DNA of 64,000 nt. It comes from Flavobacteriaceae bacterium. Its GTDB lineage: Bacteria > Bacteroidota > Bacteroidia > Flavobacteriales > Flavobacteriaceae. How positions within the stretch are numbered: position 1 is the stretch's first letter; each line of letters opens with the position of its first letter. The notes under the pieces are model-generated. The model ran no database searches, was not told the DNA's origin, and worked only from the letters and a program-made list of their open reading frames with translations. The stretch spans positions 1 through 64,000 of the forward strand of contig JAGYKX010000005.1 of NCBI GenBank assembly GCA_018401115.1, given 5' to 3'. The position numbers and the translations under genes were made by a program. This document shows, piece after piece, positions 18,584 through 26,116 of the stretch.

Positions 18584-19611
18584 TAAAAAAAGTAATAATA
18601 AAAAACCACCATTAAAAAAACTGTGGCAATTGGAGCTAAGAAAAGGCCTAAAATACTAAACCATAAAAGATTAATAATTAAAATAGTTACGGATAACATA
18701 AGAATTAATAGGCTAGCATATATGTGTGTATATCCCTTATTGAGTAATCGATGGTGCAAATGAATTCGGTCTGCAGAAAATGGAGACTTTTTATTTAAAA
18801 TTCTTAAAGTAAAAGCTCTTAGCGTGTCTGTTAAAGGATATATAAGTAAAAGTGTAGCAAAATAGCCCCTATTTATAAAACTGTCGGTAGCTATTAAATG
18901 ATCACTCCTCAACAACCAAAAAACAAAAAAACTTAAAAGTGTTCCAACCAAAAGAGATCCTGCATCCCCTAAAAAAACTTTTCTGCGCCTTCTCAAATTA
19001 AACCACAAAAAAGCGCACATACTTCCTACTATGATTGGTATTAATATAAATAATTTCAAATCTAAACCCCAAATAAATAATGAAATAACACTAACAGGAT
19101 AAATGAATAAAAGAGTAGATAAACCATCAATACCATCTATTAAGTTCATTGAATTTACTATAATGACATACACTATAATAGAAGTTAAAATGGCTGCCAT
19201 TCTAGGAATTTCATAAAATCCAAAAACACCAAAAAAAGAATCTATGAAAAAGCCGCTTTGGGTTAAAATAAAACCTATAAAAACCTGAAAAATAAATTTC
19301 TGCCTGTAAGTAAGTGAGAAAATATCGTCTAAAGCACCTAACAATATTATAAGAGACAACGCAATCCAGAAGTTGACATCTATGAAGATGGAAGTTAAAT
19401 TAGAAATTGATAAACTTAATGCTGTAATTACCAAAAACAAAGCTATTCCACCTGTTCTAGTTACTTTACTATTATGTGAAGACCGTAATGTAATTTGATC
19501 AATTAAACCCCTATTAAGATAAATTTTGTTAATTAATCCATTAAGGTAAAATGACACAATCATTGAAATGGAAAATAAAATAATATATAAATATATATTT
19601 TGATCTAACAT
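18583..19611 (-). CDS. Polyprenyl-phosphate sugar-1-phosphate transferase (WecA/MraY family)
   Basis: A 342-residue polytopic membrane enzyme (about ten helices) that starts glycan assembly by loading a sugar-1-phosphate on undecaprenyl phosphate. Seen: the DD motif LGALDDIFSLTYRQK, NLIDGIDGLSTL, VFLGDAGSLLVG, and the cytoplasmic histidine motif HLHHRLLNKGY. Length and motif order match WecA-like family 4 transferases. Sugar specificity is not clear. Start ATG at 19611 is 18 bp from the divergent kelch gene start. Confidence 0.93.
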   Translation of the reverse strand: MLDQNIYLYIILFSISMIVSFYLNGLINKIYLNRGLIDQITLRSSHNSKVTRTGGIALFLVITALSLSISNLTSIFIDVNFWIALSLIILLGALDDIFSLTYRQKFIFQVFIGFILTQSGFFIDSFFGVFGFYEIPRMAAILTSIIVYVIIVNSMNLIDGIDGLSTLLFIYPVSVISLFIWGLDLKLFILIPIIVGSMCAFLWFNLRRRRKVFLGDAGSLLVGTLLSFFVFWLLRSDHLIATDSFINRGYFATLLLIYPLTDTLRAFTLRILNKKSPFSADRIHLHHRLLNKGYTHIYASLLILMLSVTILIINLLWFSILGLFLAPIATVFLMVVFYYYFF

Positions 19612-19629
19612 TGTTTGAATACATTTGTA

Positions 19630-20700
19630 ATGGTGAAAAGATTTCTTGTCATATTATTTACAATATCTGCGTTAATAACTAACGCACAAATAGTTACATC
19701 TAAAATACCCTTTAAGAATACTTTGTTGTTTTCAGACTACAGTAATCAAAGTTTGGAATTACTCACAGATGAAGGCTTTTTTAGGTATGATTTTAAAAAA
19801 GGAGTATTTAATTCCAAGCCGTTATATGGTTTTAAACATATAAACAATCACACTCTAACTAACGAAACCTTTCTGATTACCAAAGCATTAGGAAAAACCT
19901 ATTTTCTTCTCAATGGAGGAGGAGAATTATACTCTCTTTTTAATCAAACTATTAAACGAGAAGATTATTCCTTTGCACATAAAAATCAATTTAACGGTCA
20001 TTTGTTTAATATTAACAACCGCATATTTTATTATGGAGGTTACGGGCATTATAGGTCAAAAGATTTTTTTGTTTTTTTTAATGAATCAACATCTGATTGG
20101 CAAATTGTAATCCATGATAATAAAATAATTCCTAAGGGTAGAATTAATGCTTTATTTCAAACCTTTGAGAATAAAATTTACATAGCTGGTGGTATTCACG
20201 CGAATGGAAAAAACAAAAACACTGAATTAAATGATGTTTTTTCTTTTGATTTTAAAGATAAAACTTTAAATACATTAGGAAATTTAAATTCAAGAATTCA
20301 AAACACAGATTTTAATTGGTTTACTCCTTCACATTTAAATTTTTCTTTATTTATAAATAAAGAAAACGATTTAGTGAGTGTTGATTTTAAAAACAATAAA
20401 TTTGAGATTTATAGTGGTCTTGAATCTTCACTTTTAAATAATAAAAGTCCTTTAACCGTGGTTGGAGACAGCTTGTATTATATTACGAAATTTGAAAACA
20501 GTAAATATCTTAACAGGATAGCATTAAAAAACTTGGTTAACTACAAAAAAGAACAGGGTTTTTTATTTGAAAAAACAAGCACAAACAATTACTTCAATTT
20601 TATATTTCTAACTATTGGTGTTTTTGTGCTATGGGTGTTTTTTAAAATTTTCAAATTTGTTGACAATAAAAAGAAAAATACTTTTTTTAGAGAGCAGTAA
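19630..20700 (+). CDS. Kelch-type membrane-anchored propeller protein, short paralog
   Basis: About 356 residues from ATG 19630, with a signal peptide ending LITNAQ; TTG 19615 would add five residues. Kelch-like motifs YFLLNGGGELYSL, IFYYGGYGHY with a following DW, and IYIAGGIHANG match the larger protein at 17222-18583. One transmembrane helix near the C-terminus (FIFLTIGVFVLWVFFKI) leaves only a short basic cytoplasmic tail. It lies on the opposite strand inside an otherwise minus-strand locus and overlaps the end of the Wzz-like gene by 14 bp. It could be a polymer-binding or assembly factor; function is unknown. Confidence 0.75.
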   Translation: MVKRFLVILFTISALITNAQIVTSKIPFKNTLLFSDYSNQSLELLTDEGFFRYDFKKGVFNSKPLYGFKHINNHTLTNETFLITKALGKTYFLLNGGGELYSLFNQTIKREDYSFAHKNQFNGHLFNINNRIFYYGGYGHYRSKDFFVFFNESTSDWQIVIHDNKIIPKGRINALFQTFENKIYIAGGIHANGKNKNTELNDVFSFDFKDKTLNTLGNLNSRIQNTDFNWFTPSHLNFSLFINKENDLVSVDFKNNKFEIYSGLESSLLNNKSPLTVVGDSLYYITKFENSKYLNRIALKNLVNYKKEQGFLFEKTSTNNYFNFIFLTIGVFVLWVFFKIFKFVDNKKKNTFFREQ

Positions 20701-21745
20701 TTTCTTTTTTAATTAATCCCAAAGGCTCTTTTATCAATATGTAACCCATTCCAATAACAAGACCTAAAAAACTATAAATAACTATTAACAAGAGTCTTTT
20801 AGGAGCACTTTTTTCATAGGGAACAATTACTGGATTTAATACTGAAAAAATAGGGGTGTCTTTATTAATTTGTAATTTTGTCTGCTCCAAATTTTTTGCT
20901 AATTCAGTGTAGACAGCATTTATAATAGAATATTCTGCTTCTAACTGCTGTAGTTTTGTTTGAAATTGCGCATTACCAATAGCACTATTTCTGTCTTTAA
21001 ACACAGCTACCTCTTTCTGAATTGCTCTAAATTCTTGCTTCTTAAGTTCATATTGCTGAGAAGTGTATTTGTATTGGGCCATAGAAAACTCTGTCCTTTG
21101 TGAAATAATTTTTCGTTGCAATAATGACTGCGCACTATTGGCAATTTGGGCTGCAATAAATGGGTCGCTGTCGGTAAAAGATATTTCTACAAAACCTTCT
21201 TTTTCATTGACAGTTAAAACTAAAATAGCATCTAATAATTTAAAAAAACCCTGAGTTTCGGTATCTATTTGCACTAAAATTTGCTCATTTAAAAGTGATT
21301 CATCATTTTTAAAAGCACCCAAAATTAATCCAGGTAAACCAATAGTGTACTTCTTAATGTATGAAAAAACAGCTGTTGGCTTATTCTTAAAATAATCTCT
21401 CACAGTCATTGAATCTTTTTCTACCCTCACATAAGATTTTAACAGCGCTAACTTATATGGGGCACTTTTGAGTATGTTAGGATATAGGGCTACAGGAATT
21501 TCATCTCCTGAACTTGAAAGGTCTATATTAATACCCGCCAACGAGGCTAGACCTCCAAGAGAACCACTTTTTGATGTATTCCCTGAGGTAGGGATAAAAG
21601 AAGAAGATGCAGTGTATTCTTCAGGAGATAAAATAGCAACCAATAAACCTAAAGTTACAGATGCACCAAGAAATTTGAATAGAAAAATTCTATTTTGCCA
21701 AATTTTTTTAACCAATGCAATTAAATCAATTTCGTCTTCTTTCAT
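20687..21745 (-). CDS. Wzz-like chain-length determinant / polysaccharide co-polymerase
   Basis: A 352-residue inner-membrane protein with two transmembrane helices (about 18-39 and 318-340). A periplasmic domain between them contains a long helical, glutamine-rich region (about 200-280) likely to form coiled coils. The N-terminal EIDLIALVKKIWQNRIFLFK is typical of Wzz-type proteins. A proline-rich block before helix 2 (NPVIVPYEKSAPKRLLL) is also typical. It has no C-terminal tyrosine-kinase domain. It would set polymer length together with the Wzy-like protein at 7148. Confidence 0.9.
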   Translation of the reverse strand: MKEDEIDLIALVKKIWQNRIFLFKFLGASVTLGLLVAILSPEEYTASSSFIPTSGNTSKSGSLGGLASLAGINIDLSSSGDEIPVALYPNILKSAPYKLALLKSYVRVEKDSMTVRDYFKNKPTAVFSYIKKYTIGLPGLILGAFKNDESLLNEQILVQIDTETQGFFKLLDAILVLTVNEKEGFVEISFTDSDPFIAAQIANSAQSLLQRKIISQRTEFSMAQYKYTSQQYELKKQEFRAIQKEVAVFKDRNSAIGNAQFQTKLQQLEAEYSIINAVYTELAKNLEQTKLQINKDTPIFSVLNPVIVPYEKSAPKRLLLIVIYSFLGLVIGMGYILIKEPLGLIKKEITAL

Positions 21746-21816
21746 TATAAGTGGATTAATCCCACAGCTTCGCTTCTTAGGCTAGCCTGAGTATTTAAAT
21801 AAAACAATAAAAAATT

Positions 21817-22293
21817 TTAAGCGGTTAATAATTTGTTATTTGCTAGTGAAAGCGTGATTTTTATCTGTAAATCTTTCAATATTAAAATGACATTATCACT
21901 TCTATGCTCAATAATTTGAGCATCTCTCCCTGCAAAAACACCATTTTCTACTCTAACATTCATACCTGCTTGAAATGACGATTTATTTTCTGTGGAAGGA
22001 GTTAAATAGTCTTTTAAAATTTGAATTTCTTCATCTTGAATAATGGCTGGTTTTCCATAGTTTAAGACTATTGACTTAGTAAAAGGGTTGGTATTTATTA
22101 ATTTGAAATCTAATTTTATTACTTTAAAAAACACATAACCATTAATAATTGGTTTTAATAAATGTTTTACCTTATTATTTTTTTTGAAAGGTTTTGAAAT
22201 TAATGGAACGAATGATTGAACTCCCAATTTCTCAAAGTAATGAGTTGCTTTAACTTCACACTTAGGCTTAACATGTATTGCATACCAAATCAT
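21817..22293 (-). CDS. UpxY/RfaH-like transcription antiterminator (NusG family)
   Basis: A 158-residue specialised NusG paralog. The N-terminal NGN domain starts WYAIHVKPKCEVKATHYFEKLG, and a KOW-like segment begins at about residue 104 (FQAGMNVRVENGVFAGRDAQI). In Bacteroidota such proteins sit first in capsule loci and keep RNA polymerase elongating through the long operon. Here it is also the first gene, followed 71 bp later by the Wzz-like gene. Regulation probably involves the long AT-rich leader upstream. Confidence 0.9.
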   Translation of the reverse strand: MIWYAIHVKPKCEVKATHYFEKLGVQSFVPLISKPFKKNNKVKHLLKPIINGYVFFKVIKLDFKLINTNPFTKSIVLNYGKPAIIQDEEIQILKDYLTPSTENKSSFQAGMNVRVENGVFAGRDAQIIEHRSDNVILILKDLQIKITLSLANNKLLTA

Positions 22294-22366
22294 AGTTACA
22301 ATAAACTATTTAATACAATTATTATTAATAATTATTATTCGCATTATAATAATAATTAATTAAAGC

Positions 22367-22479
22367 ATTGATTATCAGAGCTTTAATATATATATAAAAT
22401 ATTCATTACATCTTTTTTAAAATAGTCTATACTTAAATATTATTATAATAAAATTAAGTGTAAAATATTGATAATCAAT
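22367..22479. repeat. Inverted 11-bp repeats flanking about 91 bp upstream of upxY
   Basis: ATTGATTATCA at 22367-22377 and its exact reverse complement TGATAATCAAT at 22469-22479 enclose an AT-rich segment. It is 74-186 bp upstream of the antiterminator start, the place where Bacteroides capsule loci have invertible promoters. The arms are short and AT-rich, so chance is a real possibility. No recombinase gene is in the window. Confidence 0.4.
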
Positions 22480-22490
22480 TATTTACTATA

Positions 22491-22544
22491 TTATTTATAT
22501 TATTTATATTATTTATATTATTTATATTATTTATATTATTTATA
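22491..22544. repeat. Tandem repeat, six perfect copies of a 9-bp unit
   Basis: The unit TTATTTATA is repeated six times without a mismatch and is preceded by a degenerate copy (TTACTATA). It lies about 200 bp upstream of the upxY start. The 9-bp period is close to one helical turn, so copy-number change would alter spacing or DNA curvature. Confidence 0.95.
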
Positions 22545-23219
22545 TAGTAGTTATTATAATAATCTCTTATTATTGAGTTGAATTCCTTATTTATAAATTT
22601 TTTGGTGCGGTAAGTATCACTAAAAATTGAGACTCAAAGAATTGAAGAATATGAAATTAATCTAGATTCAGAGAAAATAATTTCTCCCCAATTCTGCTCC
22701 TATAATGTTTTTCAGATCCATATTAAGATCTAATTGTAGTATTATATAATAACTCATTAAAGTCTGTTACAGCAGTCATGAGATATTATTTTTGAGATTG
22801 AAAAATAAACTTTATAAAAAATATTTCCTCTATATTCCTGCCATTTATAAAATATTATCGTTTAGTCCAATGATAAATTTTCAGTAAAAGTGGAATATAG
22901 GCACCCCAATTTACAGTATTCTAAAAGCTGACTTCTACCTTTTTGCGGTACCAAACTTAAATTAGTCATAAACCACCGATAAAAATGTGTTTGATGATGT
23001 TTCGCCTTCTTTTATTTCAAGATCATTTTATGAGAGCTCAGACAATTATGCAATCGTAAAAATTTTAGAAAGATTAAAAAAGTGTAATTCAGATAAGGAA
23101 TATTTGGGTTATATATAGATATCACGACCAACCTCAAAAAAGAAAACCGTTTCTACAAAACCCACCCCTCTGCTAAAATCTAGTGATGCATTGAAACTTT
23201 TTAGGTTTTTAAATTGTAC

Positions 23220-23254
23220 CTGTCCCAAACCTAAGGGATGGGACGCTGGGACAG
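23220..23254. repeat. GC-rich palindrome
   Basis: Arms CTGTCCCA and TGGGACAG are perfect 8-bp complements separated by 19 bases. A second TGGGAC (23239-23244) within the spacer allows an alternative stem. The composition stands out from the AT-rich surroundings. No T-run follows. It may be a protein-binding or recombination site of a lost element. Confidence 0.5.
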
Positions 23255-23393
23255 CTGAATTTATTATTATTCTTTTAAGTTCGATTGAATTTATTTACTT
23301 TAGATATAACTAATGAGATTTATAATAGATTATAATCTTTATTATTCTATAATAGGACTTGTGTGCAAATAGTGTGCAAGTGAGGAAACAAAA

Positions 23394-23419
23394 AAAGGGC
23401 TACATCTCTGTAACCCTTT
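23394..23419 (-). terminator. Terminator after tRNA-Arg
   Basis: On the minus strand the stem AAAGGG-x-TACA / TGTA-x-CCCTTT has one internal mismatch, a four-base loop and a T-run of seven. It starts 9 bases past the 3' end of the tRNA. Confidence 0.75.
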
Positions 23420-23427
23420 GTTTATAG

Positions 23428-23501
23428 TGACCTCGACAGGATTCAAACCTGTAACCTTCTGAGCCGTAATCAGATGCGCTATTCAGTTGCGCCACGAGGC
23501 C
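23428..23501 (-). tRNA. tRNA-Arg (anticodon ACG)
   Basis: A 74-base cloverleaf on the minus strand. The acceptor stem is GGCCTCG / CGAGGTC with one G-U pair, and A is the discriminator base. The D stem is GCGC/GCGC. The anticodon stem TCTGA/TCAGA holds the loop TTACGGC, giving anticodon ACG (read as ICG after deamination) for CGU/CGC/CGA arginine codons. The T stem is ACAGG/CCTGT. CCA is not encoded. The gene has its own promoter and terminator. Confidence 0.95.
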
Positions 23502-23524
23502 GTTGTTAGCCCTTGTTGGGGGTG

Positions 23525-23555
23525 CAAATATAATTCTTTTTGGGCTTGTGCCAAA
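23525..23555 (-). promoter_or_regulatory. Promoter of tRNA-Arg
   Basis: Minus strand has TTTG (23555-23552), a 19-base spacer, and TATATTTG (23532-23525), an exact Bacteroidota TAnnTTTG -7 element. It lies about 25 bases before the mature 5' end. Confidence 0.75.
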
Positions 23556-23630
23556 TACTTGTGTGAAATACTTACGAGAAATCTACTTGTTATAAAATTT
23601 AAGCAAAAAGTACTGACGGGAATAAATTCC

Positions 23631-23777
23631 TTATGGGTTGTCTAAGGCGCGTGTGGTTACATAATAGCGCCAACCTACTAACGCCAACTGCCATTTCTTG
23701 GCATTGGCTAAGTCCAGTCTTTTTTTGGTAAAAGAGGGGAGGACTAGTTTGTTAAACTGGGCGAGAATTTTAAACAT
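23631..23777 (-). CDS. Conserved-looking 48-residue basic small protein
   Basis: The minus-strand frame from ATG 23777 to TAA 23631 encodes 48 residues. It begins MFKILAQFNKLVLPSFTKKR and ends GWRYYVTTRALDNP. The protein is basic, with a hydrophobic start and an aromatic WRYYV block. I recall flavobacterial proteins of this size and shape, sometimes labelled SsrA-binding protein. SmpB is about 150 residues, and nothing here supports that label. It lies about 130 bp upstream of the tRNA-Arg promoter on the same strand, in an otherwise empty interval. Function unknown. Confidence 0.65.
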   Translation of the reverse strand: MFKILAQFNKLVLPSFTKKRLDLANAKKWQLALVGWRYYVTTRALDNP

Positions 23778-23896
23778 GAATTTTATGGGTTTAAGAAACT
23801 TGTTTTTCTCAAATGAATGAACAAATATACATTATTTGAAATTCTAGCGTCTATCGTGGTTTGCTGTTTTTTTTCAATACATTAGAGGGGCTTTGC

Positions 23897-23904
23897 TATA
23901 TTTG
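23897..23904 (+). promoter_or_regulatory. -7 element for the Ca2+/Na+ antiporter gene
   Basis: TATATTTG matches TAnnTTTG exactly and lies 16 bases before the chosen ATG. No well-spaced upstream TTTG element is evident. Confidence 0.5.
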
Positions 23905-23919
23905 CTTCAAATTAAGACT

Positions 23920-24858
23920 ATGTTAGACGCTTTGTTTATTGTTTTGGGATTGGTGGCCTTAATCTTTGGTGGGAACTGGTTGTTGAAGGCAGCTGTAGCC
24001 CTTTCACTAAGGTTAAAGATTCCTAAAATTGTCATTGGAATGACCGTGGTGTCTTTTGCCACCTCTGCGCCTGAACTTATAGTGAGTATAAAAGCAGCTT
24101 TGGATGGTTTTCCAGACCTTTCTTTGGGGAATGTTATTGGGTCTAATATAGCCAATTTGGGATTGGTGCTCGGTATTACTCTTTTGTTAGGGACCATTGA
24201 GGTTACTAAGAGTTTTTACAAAACAGATTGGCCAGTCATGTTTTTGGCCTCATTAATCTTCTTCACTTTTCTATATATAGACGGACAATTGGTTTTTTGG
24301 GAAGGTCTTGTAATGTTTTCCATGTTATTGGTCTTTTTATGGTACTTACTTCACTACCAAGATAATGCGGTTATAGATGAATTGCCAGAAGACGATCTTC
24401 CTTTGCCTTTGCATAAAACCCTTTTGTATACTGTATTGGGCGGTTTAGGACTTTGGGGCGGCTCGGAGTTATTAATTTCTGGGGCGGTAGGTTTGGCTAC
24501 TTTTTTTGGTGTTTCAGAACGTGTTATAGGAATTACAATTGTTTCTGTGGGCACCAGTGTACCAGAATTAGCGGCGTCTGTTATAGCAGTCATTAAAAAA
24601 GAGAAGGCTATTTCTCTTGGAAACTTACTGGGGTCTAATATCTTTAATATTTTTGCTGTTTTGGGTATTACAGCCATGATTACCCCAATAAAAGTAATGG
24701 ATCAAGCACTTTTGGACTCTGACATTTACTGGATGCTGGGTTTTGCGTTTATAGTACTTCCCTTAGTTTTTGTGCCTAGTAAAATGAGGCTGGGATGGAG
24801 GGACGGTCTTATTTTACTAGCTGCTTATGCAGCTTTTATTTACGTGACCATTTCTTAG
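23920..24858 (+). CDS. Calcium/sodium antiporter (CaCA family, YrbG-like)
   Basis: About 312 residues from ATG 23920, chosen because it follows the -7 element; an in-frame start at 23893 would precede that element. Ten hydrophobic helices are arranged as two inverted halves, each with the exchanger alpha repeat: VSFATSAPELIVSI with GNVIGSNIANLG, and VSVGTSVPELAASV with GNLLGSNIFNIF. It moves Ca2+ out in exchange for Na+ (or K+-coupled) across the inner membrane. It is a single-gene transcription unit. Confidence 0.93.
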   Translation: MLDALFIVLGLVALIFGGNWLLKAAVALSLRLKIPKIVIGMTVVSFATSAPELIVSIKAALDGFPDLSLGNVIGSNIANLGLVLGITLLLGTIEVTKSFYKTDWPVMFLASLIFFTFLYIDGQLVFWEGLVMFSMLLVFLWYLLHYQDNAVIDELPEDDLPLPLHKTLLYTVLGGLGLWGGSELLISGAVGLATFFGVSERVIGITIVSVGTSVPELAASVIAVIKKEKAISLGNLLGSNIFNIFAVLGITAMITPIKVMDQALLDSDIYWMLGFAFIVLPLVFVPSKMRLGWRDGLILLAAYAAFIYVTIS

Positions 24859-24867
24859 GGAGCAAAA

Positions 24868-24897
24868 AAAAGGCATCCGCTTTAGCGAACACCTTTT
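24868..24897. terminator. Bidirectional terminator between the antiporter and glnA
   Basis: Outer arms AAAAGG / CCTTTT and inner arms CGCT / AGCG surround a 4x4 internal loop. A-rich and T-rich flanks serve the convergent genes on both sides. The stem is imperfect. Confidence 0.5.
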
Positions 24898-24920
24898 AAG
24901 TAATAAGTGTAAGTGTGTTG

Positions 24921-25934
24921 TTAAGAAATATTCGCAGACTTTACAGTCTTTACAATACGTCCAGCAATTTTATATGGATCTCCGTTAGACGCTGGTCTTC
25001 TGTCTTCTAACCAACCTTTCCATCCTTTTTCTACAGTGATAATAGGAATTCTAATAGAAGCCCCACGATCAGATACGCCGTAGCTAAAGTCTTTGATAGA
25101 AGCGGTTTCGTGTAAACCGGTCAAACGTTGGTCGTTAAACTCACCGTAAACTTCAATGTGCTCTTTTACTACTGGTCTAAATGCCTCACATATTTTCTCA
25201 TAAGTTTCTTTAGAACCACAAGTTCTCAATAACGTATTAGAGAAGTTTGCGTGCATACCTGAACCATTCCAGTCTCCTTTTATAGGCTTTGGGTGGTACT
25301 CAATATAATATCCGTATTTTTCTGTTAATCTGTCTAGTAAATAACGCGCCACCCAAATTTCATCTCCTGCTTTTTTGGCGCCTTTGGCAAACAATTGGAA
25401 TTCCCATTGCCCACTAGCGACTTCTTGGTTTATTCCTTCGAAGTTTAATCCAGTGTCAATACATAGGTTAGCATGTTCTTCAACAAAACTTCTTCCATGG
25501 GTATTTTTTCCGCCAACAGAACAATAGTACATACCTTGTGGTCCAGGGTAACCTCCCACAGGAAATCCTAATGGCAATTGGGTGTTTTTGTCCATGATAA
25601 AATATTCTTGTTCGAAACCGAACCAGAAATCATTATCGTCGTCGTCAATTGTAGCTCTTGCGTTAGAAAGGTGTGGTGTTCCGTCTGCATTTAAAACTTC
25701 TGTCATGACTAAATAACCATCTCTTCTTGCAGGATCTGGGTAAATAGCCACTGGTTTTAATAAACAATCAGAAGAACCTCCTTCAGCTTGTCTTGTAGAA
25801 CTTCCATCAAAAGACCATATGGGACAATCTTCTAACTTTCCAGAGAAGTTTTCTTCTACTTTTGTTTTACTTCTTAAGTTGGCTGTTGGTTCATAACCAT
25901 CTAACCAAAGGTATTCTAATTTAGATTTACTCAT
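24921..25934 (-). CDS. Glutamine synthetase, type II (eukaryotic-like)
   Basis: About 337 residues from ATG 25934 (MSKSKLEYLWLDGYEPT); earlier starts at 25964 or 25991 would add a weakly conserved tail. It condenses ammonium and glutamate with ATP. Type II hallmarks are WSFDGSSTRQAEGGSSDC, FGFEQEYFIMD, GYPGPQGMYYCSVGG, GINQEVASGQWEFQ and a shortened length compared with GSI (about 470). It is transcribed divergently from the GSIII gene, sharing a control region of about 180 bp. Such a paired arrangement suggests coordinated nitrogen control. Confidence 0.95.
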   Translation of the reverse strand: MSKSKLEYLWLDGYEPTANLRSKTKVEENFSGKLEDCPIWSFDGSSTRQAEGGSSDCLLKPVAIYPDPARRDGYLVMTEVLNADGTPHLSNARATIDDDDNDFWFGFEQEYFIMDKNTQLPLGFPVGGYPGPQGMYYCSVGGKNTHGRSFVEEHANLCIDTGLNFEGINQEVASGQWEFQLFAKGAKKAGDEIWVARYLLDRLTEKYGYYIEYHPKPIKGDWNGSGMHANFSNTLLRTCGSKETYEKICEAFRPVVKEHIEVYGEFNDQRLTGLHETASIKDFSYGVSDRGASIRIPIITVEKGWKGWLEDRRPASNGDPYKIAGRIVKTVKSANIS

Positions 25935-26036
25935 AAGTTGGTTGTTTAAGTTTAACGACTCCATAAAATTATAATATTTTAATATAGCCACAGAAAAAGT
26001 TGGGGTCTTTTATTAAAAAGTTATTAAAAATTTCTG

Positions 26037-26058
26037 ACCCCTATGTTTTTTAGGGGGT
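26037..26058. promoter_or_regulatory. CCCC/GGGG inverted repeat upstream of GSIII, putative nitrogen operator
   Basis: ACCCCTA-TGTTTTT-TAGGGGGT. Arms are complementary apart from one extra G. It lies about 60-80 bp upstream of the GSIII start and in the divergent region shared with GSII. A closely similar element precedes the PII gene at 37872-37897. Binding protein unknown. Confidence 0.5.
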
Positions 26059-26116
26059 AAATTGCAAATACTATATTTATTTGGTTTTATTTTGCAGTAT
26101 TGATAATTGACTATTT

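Larger units (their letters stand above)
22294..23389. other. Gene-poor AT-rich region between the antiterminator gene and tRNA-Arg
   Basis: About 1.1 kb without a convincing gene. It holds an AT-rich palindromic stretch, an 11-bp inverted repeat pair, a 9-bp tandem repeat and a GC-rich palindrome near 23220. Two GTGTGCAA direct repeats lie at 23361 and 23372. A plus-strand frame at about 22970-23118 (containing FDDVSPSFISRSFY and YAIVKILERLKKC) looks coding-like but has no start codon next to a stop and no recognised family. It may be a gene remnant. The region would carry the promoter and leader of the polysaccharide operon on the minus strand. Confidence 0.6.

Noticed and set aside
22491-22544. 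Short regular repeats considered as a CRISPR array
   Set aside because: The 9-bp units are directly adjacent with no spacers, the unit is far too short, and no cas genes are present.
22600-23400. Insertion sequence or prophage in the gene-poor region
   Set aside because: No transposase, integrase or terminal inverted repeats could be recognised; only weak remnants are seen, reported as a low-confidence finding.
23631-23777. Labelling the 48-residue protein as SsrA-binding protein SmpB
   Set aside because: SmpB is about 150 residues with a beta-barrel core; none of that is present.
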